Source: Nostoc sp. PCC 7524 (GTDB taxonomy: Bacteria > Cyanobacteriota > Cyanobacteriia > Cyanobacteriales > Nostocaceae). Taken from it: 64,000 nucleotides of DNA. This document shows positions 7,074 to 16,202 of the stretch, one piece after another. The notes beneath the pieces are model-generated. The model was given only the letters and a program-made list of their open reading frames with translations. It was not told the DNA's origin and did not search any database. The position numbers and the translations under genes were made by a program. Each line of letters begins with the position of its first letter. Position 1 is the first letter of the stretch. The DNA is taken from NCBI RefSeq assembly GCF_000316645.1, contig NC_019684.1, positions 1,984,001 through 2,048,000 of the forward strand. Direction: 5' to 3'.

Positions 7074-10000
7074 TACCAATGAGAAAGTTTTTAATAATTC
7101 GTTGAGCGTATAAGGTTTTGAGAGAAATGCTTTCACCCCAAGGCTAGAAAATTCAGCTATTGTTTCATTTGATGGCAGCCCACTAGAGGCAATAACTTTG
7201 AGATGGGGGTTGATTCTATGTAATGTGCGGATGGTTGTGAGTCCATCCATATCTGGCATTGTCATATCTATGAACACCAGACTAATTTCAGCTTTATGTT
7301 CGACGTATAGAGCGATCGCTTCAATGCCATTATTAGCTGTTAGCACTTTGTAGTTATAGTTGGACAACAATACTTTTGCCGTTTCTCGAATCGACTTTTC
7401 GTCATCTACCAAAAGTATTAATTCTCCCTGCCCTTTGGGTAATTCTATTTCTCTTACGGGTTGCTGTTGTCCGTCTGTGACTGCTGGCAAATACACCTGG
7501 AACTGACTGCCTTTTCCTAATGTGCTTTCCACATTCACGAATCCGCCATGATGTTTGATGATACCCATAACAGTTGAAAGTCCCAGCCCTGTACCCTGAC
7601 CAACTTCTTTAGTGGTGAAAAATGGCTCAAAAATTCTCTCCAAAATTTCGGGAGCTATGCCACTGCCGGTATCTGCAACACTGACCATAACATATTCACC
7701 AACTTGGGCATCCAGATACCTACGGGCAGATGTTTCATCAATAAACAAATTGGTTGCATAGATACTTAAAGAACCGCCATGAGGCATAGCATCGCGGGCA
7801 TTGATACACAGGTTCATCAGCACTTGGTGTAACTGATTACCATCAGCGCAAATATTCCAAAGGTCTGGGGCTAGATTCGTAGAAAGTTTAATTGATTTGG
7901 GAAATGTTTCTTGGATAATATATTGAATTTCGCTAACTATATGTTTGATGTTAATAATCGTGTGTTTTCCGGATACGCCTCTGGAAAACGACAGCACTTG
8001 TTTGACTAAAGCAGATCCGCGTTTAACGTTACTTTCCAGCATCTTCAGCAATTGCTGACTTTTTTGATCAGGTAATTTCCTTTCTAATAATTCCAACGAC
8101 AGTAATATAGGTGACAAAATATTATTTAAATTGTGGGCGATACCACTAGCTAATGTCCCAACACTTTCTAGTCGTTGGGCGCGGAGAAATTGAGCTTCAA
8201 TTTGTTTTTTTTCGGTGATATCTTCAGCTATACCACCATAACGATAGATTTCTCCTTGGGCATTGCGAATAGGAAAGCTGCGATCGCGTAGCCAGCGAAT
8301 TTCTCCATCAGGACGTACAATGCGATACTCCACATCATAATGAGGATTTGTGACCGGTACTATAGACCTCACTTTTTCTAAATCTTCTGGATAGATGGCA
8401 TCAAAAAATGAATGAGGATTATCGTATACATCTTGAACATTTCTTCCCCAGATGCGAGTATAGGCATGGCTGACATAGATGATCTGAAAATGTCCTTTGG
8501 CGGCAATCCACAAGACGGCATCAATATTTTCTGCTAGCTGGCGGAAGCGTTCTTCACTTTCCTTCAGTGCGATTTCAGCTTGTTTACGCTCAGTAATATC
8601 TTGCACTGTCACATTTACCCCAACAACCTGCCCATCACTTCCTTTTAAGGGGTAGTAACTACTGAGCCAATCTTTTTCTACTCCTGGCTGGGCTGGTGTT
8701 GTACCGTGAGTTTCAACATCTAAAACAGGTAAGCCAGATTTAATCACTTGGAGATAGATTGGTTCTAGTTCATCAGCCAGTTCTGGTAAAACTTCCCGAA
8801 TCCTACGCCCAATCTGTGCTTTTACTGGTAAGCCGTTGATTTCAGCCAAGCGTTCGTTTATACGCACATACCGCAGATTTGTATCAACTACACACATTCC
8901 AATCGGAGTTGTGGCGTAGATAGCTTCAATCTCTGTGAGTTGTTGTTGAGCAATTTCCTGACTTTGGCGTAGAGCTACTTCCGCTAATTTGCGTTCAGTG
9001 ACATCTAATCCTGAACCAATGAGTTTAATAACTTGCCCTTGTGAATTGCAAATAGTCTCTCCTCTACCTTCAACAAACCGAATTGTTTGATCAGGGTGGA
9101 TAATCCGATAATCGAAGTCAACGCTGATTCCTGTTTGAATCATGCGCTCGGTCATATCGATCATTAATGCTCGATCATCAGGATGAACTAACTGGAGCAT
9201 TTCTTCATAAGTTGGTTCTGGCTGGGTGGGATCTAGCCCAAAAATGCGAAAGAGTTCTTCTGACCAAGTGATTTTGCGACTGAGTACATCAAATTCCCAA
9301 CTACCTAACCGAGCAACTCGTTGGGCAAATCGTAAACTAGCTTCGCTTCTTTTTAAAGCTACTTCTGCTTGTTTACGTTGCGTAATATCTTGTACAGCAC
9401 AGAGTGCATATACTATCTGCCCTTGTTCATTATAAATTGGTGTGCTGACAACTTCTAAGGAGATCACGCGATCGCCTTGATACAATTCCATATCATCAAT
9501 TGTTAATGTTTCGCCTGCCAAAGCACGTACAACTGGCAGTTGGCTAGTGGGATAGGGTGCTTGAGTTCCGGCTCGATAAAGTTTATAAGCTTGGGAAATT
9601 TCCTCAGAAGTCGCTTCCCGTACACTTTCATCCCCAGCTATTTGCATTGCTACTGAATTGGCGTAGATCATTTTTCCAGTGGTATCGTGCATGGCTACAC
9701 CCACAGGGAGTCCATCTAGTAATTGCGCTAGTTGGCTTTCCCGTTCCTTCACTTGGGTGTAGACTTGGGCATTGGTGATGGCGATTGCTGCTTGTCCAGA
9801 TAAAATTTCGATCAGTGCCAAGTGGTATGCACTAAAGTGTCCACTCTGCTGATTCTCTAGATACACTATGCCTTTTAGTTGCCTGTCATACACAAGTGGT
9901 ACACATAAAATCGATTGCGACTGATGGGCTTGAATGTAAGGATCAGTGGTAAATTCACCTGTTTGTGTGGCGTGGTTTAAATTTACACTGGTTTGTTTTA

Positions 10001-10292
10001 CACCTACATAGTTAATAATGCTATGGGGTAGGTGATGCACAATGGGGATTGATTGTAATAAGCTTGTGGTGCGAATTTCTGTGGAGTGCAACTCACCAGC
10101 CGCTTCTATCACCCATTCACCAGCTTTATCCATCACCAGAAAGCCGATATGCGCTCCTGTGTTCTCCATAAATATCTGGATTAAGGCAGGAAGTAACCGA
10201 GAAAGTACAATTTCCGCCGCTATTGCTTGGGATAGTTGTACTAGGGTAGTTAAATCTAATGTCAACTCTTGGTTACTACTGGTTAAATTCAT
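7056..10292 (-). CDS. Hybrid histidine kinase: GAF, four PAS domains, kinase core, receiver
   Basis: A large soluble sensor of about 1078 residues without transmembrane segments. Order: N-terminal helix, GAF domain (about 35-185), four PAS/PAC units (about 205-315, 330-445, 460-585, 595-710; each followed by D-I-T-E/Q-R/K-K-Q-A linkers), a phosphoacceptor helix (LASGIAHNLNNILSPI), an HATPase domain with N-box NLCINARDAM, G1 VADTGSGIAPEI and G2 GTGLGLSTVMGIIK, and a C-terminal receiver (LLVDDEKS; phosphoacceptor Asp in FIDMTMPDMDG; late Lys in FLSKPYT). Likely cytoplasmic sensing of a ligand, redox or light cue; no GAF cysteine of bilin-binding type is obvious. The frame extends upstream to 10334 with alternative ATGs; I chose the one before MNLTSSNQ. 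No partner regulator is adjacent. Confidence 0.93.
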   Translation of the reverse strand: MNLTSSNQELTLDLTTLVQLSQAIAAEIVLSRLLPALIQIFMENTGAHIGFLVMDKAGEWVIEAAGELHSTEIRTTSLLQSIPIVHHLPHSIINYVGVKQTSVNLNHATQTGEFTTDPYIQAHQSQSILCVPLVYDRQLKGIVYLENQQSGHFSAYHLALIEILSGQAAIAITNAQVYTQVKERESQLAQLLDGLPVGVAMHDTTGKMIYANSVAMQIAGDESVREATSEEISQAYKLYRAGTQAPYPTSQLPVVRALAGETLTIDDMELYQGDRVISLEVVSTPIYNEQGQIVYALCAVQDITQRKQAEVALKRSEASLRFAQRVARLGSWEFDVLSRKITWSEELFRIFGLDPTQPEPTYEEMLQLVHPDDRALMIDMTERMIQTGISVDFDYRIIHPDQTIRFVEGRGETICNSQGQVIKLIGSGLDVTERKLAEVALRQSQEIAQQQLTEIEAIYATTPIGMCVVDTNLRYVRINERLAEINGLPVKAQIGRRIREVLPELADELEPIYLQVIKSGLPVLDVETHGTTPAQPGVEKDWLSSYYPLKGSDGQVVGVNVTVQDITERKQAEIALKESEERFRQLAENIDAVLWIAAKGHFQIIYVSHAYTRIWGRNVQDVYDNPHSFFDAIYPEDLEKVRSIVPVTNPHYDVEYRIVRPDGEIRWLRDRSFPIRNAQGEIYRYGGIAEDITEKKQIEAQFLRAQRLESVGTLASGIAHNLNNILSPILLSLELLERKLPDQKSQQLLKMLESNVKRGSALVKQVLSFSRGVSGKHTIINIKHIVSEIQYIIQETFPKSIKLSTNLAPDLWNICADGNQLHQVLMNLCINARDAMPHGGSLSIYATNLFIDETSARRYLDAQVGEYVMVSVADTGSGIAPEILERIFEPFFTTKEVGQGTGLGLSTVMGIIKHHGGFVNVESTLGKGSQFQVYLPAVTDGQQQPVREIELPKGQGELILLVDDEKSIRETAKVLLSNYNYKVLTANNGIEAIALYVEHKAEISLVFIDMTMPDMDGLTTIRTLHRINPHLKVIASSGLPSNETIAEFSSLGVKAFLSKPYTLNELLKTFSLVLTGTV

Positions 10293-10486
10293 AGCTTTAC
10301 TTGGGGGCATATCTGCTCTAAGAGTTGCTCTCAACTATTATGAATTGTTTGTTTGTCAGATTTGCATAAGCTAGCCAAATTTTATTAGTGACGGATTTAG
10401 CAGGTTGCAAACAATGCTCACATAAAGAATCAGGCAATATCCTCAAATTTCTTGACTATGCTAAATATATAGTGTTAGTCTTAATC

Positions 10487-10500
10487 AGACCAATTGGTCT
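10487..10500. promoter_or_regulatory. Perfect palindrome, probable TetR operator
   Basis: AGACCAATTGGTCT is a perfect 14-bp palindrome ending 12 bases before the ATG of the TetR-family gene. Position and symmetry suit autorepression. A related site occurs before the next gene at 11237. Confidence 0.7.
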
Positions 10501-10512
10501 TAAATACTTTTA

Positions 10513-11100
10513 ATGTCTAAAGGCGAAGAAACAAAAGCTCGTATTATCCAACAAGCAGCAGAACTGTTTAACCAACAGGGGTATGCTGGTTCGTCTATTT
10601 CTGACATCATGCGGGTAACGGGATTAAAGAAAGGAGGAATTTATAATCACTTTCAAAGTAAAGATGAGTTAGCATTACAAGCTTTTGATTATGCGATCGC
10701 TTGTGTAAGTAAAAATTACAGATTAGCATTACGTAATGAACGTCATGCAATTGCCAGGTTAAAGGCGATAATTAATGTATTTAGCAGTTCTGTAGACAAT
10801 CCACCCGTCCCTGGAGGATGTCCGTTACTAAATACGGCTGTAGAAAGTGATGATACTCACCCTGTTTTAAAAGCACGCACACAGCAAGCTATGACTGCTT
10901 GGCTCAATCTCATTCGTCGGATTATTGAAAGTGGAATTGCCAAAGGTGAAATCAAGGCTGGAGTCAATGCAGATGAAATCGCTAGTATCATAACTGCAAC
11001 TTTAGAAGGTGCGATTATGATGACCAAGTTATATGAAGATAAGATTTATATGCAAAGAGCAGTTAATCATCTTTATCAATACATAGACACTCATCTGTAA
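10513..11100 (+). CDS. TetR/AcrR-family transcriptional regulator
   Basis: The protein has 195 residues. The N-terminal DNA-binding domain is plain: TKARIIQQAAELFNQQGYAG, then the HTH SISDIMRVTGLKKGGIYNHF and the K-D-E-L-A-L-Q-A-F helix. The C-terminal ligand domain contains GGCPLLNTAVESDD and LEGAIMMTKLY, as in TetR regulators that sense electrophiles or toxic compounds through this pocket; its two-residue neighbourhood has a Cys (PGGCP). It probably represses itself through the palindrome at 10487-10500 and the downstream glutathione S-transferase through a related half-conserved site. The effector is unknown; the GST suggests an electrophile. Confidence 0.92.
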   Translation: MSKGEETKARIIQQAAELFNQQGYAGSSISDIMRVTGLKKGGIYNHFQSKDELALQAFDYAIACVSKNYRLALRNERHAIARLKAIINVFSSSVDNPPVPGGCPLLNTAVESDDTHPVLKARTQQAMTAWLNLIRRIIESGIAKGEIKAGVNADEIASIITATLEGAIMMTKLYEDKIYMQRAVNHLYQYIDTHL

Positions 11101-11236
11101 ATTCATGGCACACAGGCTAATACCAATTCAAAATACAAAAGAATAGATATCACAAGGGTTTAATTCCTTGACTCTCTCCTAAACGTGGCTACCACCTTTC
11201 CTATACTATTTAGGTGGAATTTTTTTACGTCAAAAC

Positions 11237-11250
11237 AAACCTATCGGTCT
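11237..11250. promoter_or_regulatory. Second, imperfect TetR-type operator before GST
   Basis: AAACCTATCGGTCT matches 11 of 14 positions of the palindrome before the TetR gene, including the right half GGTCT. It lies 19 bases before the GST start codon, where a bound repressor would block transcription. Confidence 0.5.
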
Positions 11251-11269
11251 TTTTATCTAGGAGTTTTCT

Positions 11270-11953
11270 ATGCTGAAATTTTACTATGCTCCCCTTTCAC
11301 CTAATGCTCGGCGTGTGTGGATAACTTTATTAGAAAAGGAAATTGATTTTGAACCAATTCTATTCAAATTAAATGGTGATCAATTACAACCAGACTTTTT
11401 AGAAATCAACCCATTTCATCACATTCCAGTGATAGTAGATCAAGGTTTTAGAGTCATAGAATCATTGGCGATTTTAGATTATTTAGAAAGTAAATATCCC
11501 ACACCAACATTGTTACCAAGTGAGCCTCAAACATTGGCAAAAGTCAGAATGGTGCAAACGGTGACAGCTAATGAACTATTCCCAAAAACAATTTCACTCA
11601 TTTGTGATAGTCCTGATTCACCGCAGTTTCTCCAAGCAGTGCAGCATATAAAGATAGTGCTGCAATTTTTAACAGACATCATAGGCGATCGCACTTTCTT
11701 TGCAGGGGAACAATTAACCCTAGCAGATATTGTTGCAGGAACAGTTGTACCTTTTTTACCTAATTTGGGCGTGAGTCTGAATGATTACCCCCAACTACAA
11801 AACTGGTGCGAACAAATCAACCAGCGTCCAGCATGGCAGAAAACCAAACTCAGCGAAGCAGACTTTGAGGAATTCAAACGGCGGGTGAGATTTTTGGTGA
11901 GACTTCGTAGGCGTGAGATTAATCGAGACAATCAAGCTGATGAAAATAAATAA
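11270..11953 (+). CDS. Glutathione S-transferase family protein
   Basis: The protein has 227 residues. The N-terminal thioredoxin-like domain begins LKFYYAPLSPNARRVWITL, with the catalytic Ser in the usual S-P-N-A-R-R position of bacterial theta/beta-like GSTs. It continues with NPFHHIPVIVD (cis-Pro) and IESLAILDYLE, the E-S glutathione-contact pair. The C-terminal helical domain has the N-capping motif LTLADIVAG. Likely cytosolic conjugation or detoxification. AGGAG lies before the ATG. The TetR-family gene just upstream and the shared operator sequence suggest induction by a toxic compound. Confidence 0.9.
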   Translation: MLKFYYAPLSPNARRVWITLLEKEIDFEPILFKLNGDQLQPDFLEINPFHHIPVIVDQGFRVIESLAILDYLESKYPTPTLLPSEPQTLAKVRMVQTVTANELFPKTISLICDSPDSPQFLQAVQHIKIVLQFLTDIIGDRTFFAGEQLTLADIVAGTVVPFLPNLGVSLNDYPQLQNWCEQINQRPAWQKTKLSEADFEEFKRRVRFLVRLRRREINRDNQADENK

Positions 11954-12121
11954 ACTATAGAAACATCTGGTAGGGTGGGTATCTTGCGCGAAAAGACAAG
12001 ATACAGGATATGTTCTGGATACTACAGTATGAGGCGATCGCACTGACCAACAGTATCATCTATTATTGGTGATATGCACTCCCAGCAAATTTAACCTGGG
12101 TCAAATTGAGTATTGATATTT

Positions 12122-13435
12122 ATGGACAAACAACCGATACAAGTAATTGGAGGTGGACTAGCTGGGACAGAGGCAGCATGGCAAATAGCCCAGGCTGGAA
12201 TACCAGTAATCTTACATGAGATGCGTCCCCAACGCTTCAGCCCCGCCCATCATACAGAACATTTGGCAGAGTTAGTATGTAGTAATTCCTTTGGGGCGAT
12301 GGCAAGCGATCGCGCGGCGGGTTTGCTGCATGAAGAATTACGCCAACTCGGTTCTATCGTCATATCTAAAGCTGATGAACACGCAGTTCCGGCTGGGGGT
12401 GCGCTGGCTGTAGATAGAGGACAATTTGGGCAAGATTTAACCGCAACTTTAGCAAATCATCCTTTAATTGAGTTCCGGCGCGGGGAAGTTCCAGCTATTC
12501 CCGACGGAATTGTGGTTTTAGCCAGTGGCCCCTTAACCAGTCCCGATTTAGCGGCAGACTTGCACCGCTTCACCGGGATGGAATATATGAGTTTCTTTGA
12601 TGCAGCTAGCCCCATCATTGTGGGAGATTCCATTAATCGGGATATTGCCTTTATGGCATCACGCTATGACAAAGGTGAAGCCGCCTATCTCAACTGTCCC
12701 ATGAATAAGGAGCAATATCTGCGTTTCTGGTCAGCACTTTGTCAAGCTGAACAAACAGAACTCAAGGACTTTGAGAGAGAAACCGCCAAATTTTTTGAAG
12801 CCTGTCTCCCCATTGAAGAACTCGCACAACGGGGGGAAGACACCATGCGCTATGGCCCCTTAAAACCAGTAGGGTTGTCTGATAGCCGGACTGGGGAACG
12901 TCCCTATGCCGTAGTGCAGTTACGCCAAGAAGATAAAGCCGGTCAGTTGTGGAATATGGTTGGCTTCCAAACAAATCTGCGTTGGGGTGAACAAAAGCGC
13001 GTCTTCCAAATGATTCCCGGTTTGGAAAAGGCTGAATTTGTGCGGTTGGGAGTCATGCACCGCAACACCTTTATTAATGCACCTCAATTAATGCTACCGA
13101 CTCTGCAATTTAAACAGCGTCCTACATTGTTAGCGGCTGGACAGTTGATTGGCACTGAAGGTTACACAGCCGCCGCCGCCGGTGGTTGCTTGGCGGGAAT
13201 TAATGCGGCGCGGTTGGCTTTAGGAAAAGAACCATTGACGCTACCCAATACAACCATGATGGGGGCATTGTTTGATTTTATCAGTTCCGCCTCACCTAAA
13301 CACTTTCAACCAATGCCGCCGAATTTTGGGATTTTTCCCGATTTAGGGATGAAAATCAAAAATAAACAGGAACGCTACGGACGTTACCGCGATCGCTCCT
13401 TAGCTGATTTGGCTAGTTGGAAAGGAAATCTCTAG
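12122..13435 (+). CDS. trmFO: Methylenetetrahydrofolate--tRNA-(uracil-5-)-methyltransferase
   Basis: This folate- and FAD-dependent enzyme forms ribothymidine at position 54 of tRNA. The 437 residues begin with the dinucleotide-binding loop [17 protein letters not shown]. TrmFO signatures follow: [17 protein letters not shown] with the catalytic Cys, [33 protein letters not shown] with the second Cys, and [18 protein letters not shown]. The length is normal. The frame can be extended to a TTG at 12113, but the ATG at 12122 matches the family start. An inverted repeat between it and the convergent aldolase gene probably serves as a shared terminator. Confidence 0.97.
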   Translation: MDKQPIQVIGGGLAGTEAAWQIAQAGIPVILHEMRPQRFSPAHHTEHLAELVCSNSFGAMASDRAAGLLHEELRQLGSIVISKADEHAVPAGGALAVDRGQFGQDLTATLANHPLIEFRRGEVPAIPDGIVVLASGPLTSPDLAADLHRFTGMEYMSFFDAASPIIVGDSINRDIAFMASRYDKGEAAYLNCPMNKEQYLRFWSALCQAEQTELKDFERETAKFFEACLPIEELAQRGEDTMRYGPLKPVGLSDSRTGERPYAVVQLRQEDKAGQLWNMVGFQTNLRWGEQKRVFQMIPGLEKAEFVRLGVMHRNTFINAPQLMLPTLQFKQRPTLLAAGQLIGTEGYTAAAAGGCLAGINAARLALGKEPLTLPNTTMMGALFDFISSASPKHFQPMPPNFGIFPDLGMKIKNKQERYGRYRDRSLADLASWKGNL

Positions 13436-13443
13436 GGGTATAG

Positions 13444-13489
13444 GGGTGTAGGGAGAAGAACAAAATAAATTCTTTCTTCCCTTACACCC
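13444..13489. terminator. Imperfect inverted repeat between convergent genes
   Basis: GGGTGTAGGG-AGAAGAA is mirrored by TTCTT-CCCTTACACCC across a short AT-rich loop, between the stops of trmFO and the aldolase gene. It could end transcription from both sides. Confidence 0.5.
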
Positions 13490-13494
13490 TTACA

Positions 13495-14271
13495 CTAATC
13501 CAACAAATCAGGTTCTTGACGCACAATCATGTCATATAGAGGTTGAAAACTAAACCAACCCATTTGTGCAGAACCTACTTGGCTGTGTGCCACACTAGCA
13601 AATTCTGGTTGGATTAATTTGGGTTTACCAGCAGCTTCCGCTAATAATTGGGCTTGACAAGAACGTTCCATAGCAATGAACCACCAAGCAGCCTCATCAA
13701 CGGTTTTTCCAACTGTTAACAAACCATGATTTTGTAGAATAATGGCTTTATGATTACCTAAAGTTTGGGCAATGCGTTGACCTTCTTGGGGGTCGAGAAC
13801 TACGCCGGTATAATCTGCAAAAATACTATGGTCTTGATAAAAAGAACAAGCATCTTGGGTGAGGGGATCAAGCAGACGACCAAGACTAGACCAGCTTTTA
13901 CCGTAAAGTGAATGAGCATGAGCCGCCGCTACTACATCGGGACGGGCTGCATGGATTTGGGAATGAATAGCAAAAGCAGCTTGATTGACAGGGCGATTGC
14001 CAAAAATTACGTCCCCTTCATGATTAACTAAAATTAAATCACTAACTTTAATTAAGCCAAAGTGCATTCCGAAAGGATTTACCCAAAAATGATTGGGGTT
14101 TTCTGGGTCACGGGCGGTAATATGGCCTGCGACACCTTCATCAAACCCAAACCGAGAAAATAGGCGAAAAGCTGCTGCTAGTCGTTGTTGGCGATGTAAC
14201 CTAGCTTCAGCAATAGAATTAAAAGTTGGTGGTTGAGGCGCATTTGGTTTTTCCCTAGTTGTAACTTGCAT
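13495..14271 (-). CDS. Class II aldolase/adducin-family protein
   Basis: The protein has 258 residues. Residues 20-240 form the class II aldolase domain: FGFDEGVAGHITARDP, a phosphate/substrate loop, the metal-binding HAHS near residue 118, and a third metal ligand in ILQNHGLLTVG near residue 180. The three-His Zn site is thus complete. Homologues cleave or epimerise sugar phosphates such as fuculose- or ribulose-phosphate, but many cyanobacterial members are uncharacterised. The N-terminal 20 residues are Pro/Thr-rich and probably disordered. Monocistronic and convergent with trmFO. Confidence 0.85.
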   Translation of the reverse strand: MQVTTREKPNAPQPPTFNSIAEARLHRQQRLAAAFRLFSRFGFDEGVAGHITARDPENPNHFWVNPFGMHFGLIKVSDLILVNHEGDVIFGNRPVNQAAFAIHSQIHAARPDVVAAAHAHSLYGKSWSSLGRLLDPLTQDACSFYQDHSIFADYTGVVLDPQEGQRIAQTLGNHKAIILQNHGLLTVGKTVDEAAWWFIAMERSCQAQLLAEAAGKPKLIQPEFASVAHSQVGSAQMGWFSFQPLYDMIVRQEPDLLD

Positions 14272-14522
14272 TTTGCCCCCAATTTATGTCAACGTAAATT
14301 GATACTTTAATCAAAAATAACGTTAATGTGCAATTCACAGCAGTTATTGACGATTATTTAGTAAATTAATTGAAATTAATTCCAAACTGGTCTAAGTAAG
14401 TCGGTGGGAAAAAACAAAACTGAGTTAAGAAAGGTAAACAAAGCTATAACCCTCTTCCCTTCTGCCTTCTGCCTCCTGCCTCCTGCCTTGCCATAGCGAT
14501 AATTTTTAACACTGAACTACTT
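14272..14522. other. Intergenic region with CTGCC repeats
   Basis: AT-rich upstream region of the aldolase gene. Near 14456-14490 there are several tandem copies of TTCTGCC/TCCTGCC, another short simple repeat. No gene is seen. Confidence 0.5.
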
Positions 14523-14618
14523 ATGAAACGTCGAGATATTTTAAATACTACTGCGATCGCTACAGCCACTACCGCTTTAGTTTCCTGCACCCGCACAGCC
14601 ACATCTCCTAGTAGCTAA
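14523..14618 (+). pseudogene. Remnant of a Tat-type lipoprotein gene
   Basis: An ATG frame of only 31 codons encodes a textbook export start: twin-arginine KRRDIL, an Ala/Thr-rich hydrophobic stretch, and lipobox ALVSC, then a Thr/Ser tail and a stop. Such a start normally leads into a substrate-binding protein of 350 or more residues. Just downstream (about 14719-14762) a different frame reads FGNNAIYAGNPLAEYNS, which also looks like protein end sequence but is preceded by a stop. I infer a largely deleted secreted-lipoprotein gene. A genuine mini-protein is less likely. Confidence 0.45.
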
Positions 14619-14762
14619 AAGCTGTAGAACCAGAGAGAATAAAGCACACGCAGCTCATCGCCCCGCTACCGCCAACACAACTCAGCACTCAACTGTTAGA
14701 TATGCTCGTGTTTTGGGAACAATGCTATTTATGCTGGCAATCCCTTGGCTGAATATAACAGC

Positions 14763-15953
14763 ATGAAAGCGCGATTTCTTCAACACGTAAAATTTTGGTG
14801 GTGTTTGCTGATACTTTGCTGGCTTCTGGTTTGGCTACCGGTATCTGCAACACCTGCACCCACAGTTAACAACCTCCGACAACAACAGCAACAAATTAAT
14901 CAAGAACGCCAGAACGTGATTCAGGAACGCGATCGCCTGACTAATTTACAACAGGCGGCGCAAAATCGCTTAACTGGGATAGCTAATAACCTACAAACTA
15001 CCAACAGCCAGATTCAAGACAGTGAAGCGCGATTACAAGCTGCTACCCAACGCCTCCAGCAATTAGAAGCTGATTTAGCCTTAGCAGAACAAGCCTATCA
15101 ACAACGACAATTAGCCACAATGGCTAGATTAAGGTATCTCCAGCGATCGCCAATCAGCCAAGGATGGGCAGTGTTATTACAAAGCCGAAATATCAGTGAC
15201 TTTATCAGTCGGCGCTATCAATTAAAGTTAGTGTATCAAGCAGACCAGAAAATGTTGGCAAAACTTGCAACTCAAGCCAACCTGATTAATCAGCAGAAAA
15301 CACAAGTAGAAGAACAAAAGAATGAAGTTGCTTTGATTAGGGAGCAATTATTAGCGCAAAAAGCCGATTATCAAGCTCAAGCGCAGTCTCAATCAGAATT
15401 AATTCAACGGCTAAATAGCGATCGCCTAGCCTTAGAAGCCGCACAAAACCAACTAGAGAGAGATTCCCAAAATTTAGAAGTCTTGATTCAACAAAAGATA
15501 GCCGAAGCTAGAGCCAGAGAAGCAGCCCAAGCAAAAGCCAATAACCGTAAAAACGACTTTATTGGCGGTACTGGATTATTTGCCATTCCTAGTAATGCAC
15601 CTACCAGTAGTCCCTTTGGCTGGCGTGTACATCCCATTTTAGGTTATCGTCGCTTTCATGCTGGCTTAGATTTTGCCGCTAGCTACGGGAGTACAATCCG
15701 CGCCGCCGATTCCGGGACAGTGATTTTTGCTGGTTGGTATGGCGGTTATGGCAAAGCTGTAATTATTGATCATGGTAGAGGGATAACTACACTCTATGCA
15801 CACAGCAGCGAATTATATGTAACAGAAGGGCAAACAGTACAAAGAGGACAGGCGATCGCGGCTGTTGGTTCTACAGGTTTATCTACCGGGCCACACCTGC
15901 ATTTTGAAGTCCGCCGTAACGGTACACCAGTCAACCCAGCCGATTATCTGTAA
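14763..15953 (+). CDS. M23-family murein peptidase with coiled coil (EnvC/NlpD type)
   Basis: The protein has 396 residues: an N-terminal signal peptide (FWWCLLILCWLLVWLPVSA), a long Gln/Glu-rich coiled coil (about residues 25-255), and a C-terminal LytM domain. The LytM zinc motifs are present: H-x-G-x-D in FHAGLDF, and HLH in GPHLHFEVRRNG, with NPADYL at the end. The gene belongs with envelope-located hydrolases or amidase activators used in cell separation; in filamentous cyanobacteria that could touch septal junctions (inference). The frame extends to a TTG at 14745, but the ATG at 14763 gives a proper signal peptide. Followed 40 bases later by tRNA-Arg. Confidence 0.92.
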   Translation: MKARFLQHVKFWWCLLILCWLLVWLPVSATPAPTVNNLRQQQQQINQERQNVIQERDRLTNLQQAAQNRLTGIANNLQTTNSQIQDSEARLQAATQRLQQLEADLALAEQAYQQRQLATMARLRYLQRSPISQGWAVLLQSRNISDFISRRYQLKLVYQADQKMLAKLATQANLINQQKTQVEEQKNEVALIREQLLAQKADYQAQAQSQSELIQRLNSDRLALEAAQNQLERDSQNLEVLIQQKIAEARAREAAQAKANNRKNDFIGGTGLFAIPSNAPTSSPFGWRVHPILGYRRFHAGLDFAASYGSTIRAADSGTVIFAGWYGGYGKAVIIDHGRGITTLYAHSSELYVTEGQTVQRGQAIAAVGSTGLSTGPHLHFEVRRNGTPVNPADYL

Positions 15954-15993
15954 CACCAAATGTCTGATATCGTGATATAATCACAAAGTACGA

Positions 15994-16066
15994 GGGCGCG
16001 TAGCTCAGTGGATAGAGCAACAGATTCCGGTTCTGTTGGCCGGGGGTTCAAATCCCTCCGCGCTCG
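15994..16066 (+). tRNA. tRNA-Arg (anticodon CCG)
   Basis: The cloverleaf folds by hand: acceptor GGGCGCG with CGCGCTC (one G-T pair), D-stem GCTC/GAGC, anticodon stem ACAGA/TCTGT with loop TTCCGGT (anticodon CCG, reads CGG), five-base variable loop, T-stem GGGGG/CCCTC with loop TTCAAAT, and discriminator G. CCA is not encoded. A T-run follows. It stands directly upstream of the restriction-modification island, a common edge for islands, but I found no copy of its 3' end downstream. Confidence 0.95.
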
Positions 16067-16202
16067 TTTTTCGTCGATTAACTAATTATTTGTCACTGTT
16101 AACACATTAGTGTCACTTTTAAGCAATTTAGAAGTGTGTTGGAGTGTCTCTCAACAAGATATATACTGACAAAGCATTAGTCTCCCAATCTCAGTATCTA
16201 CT

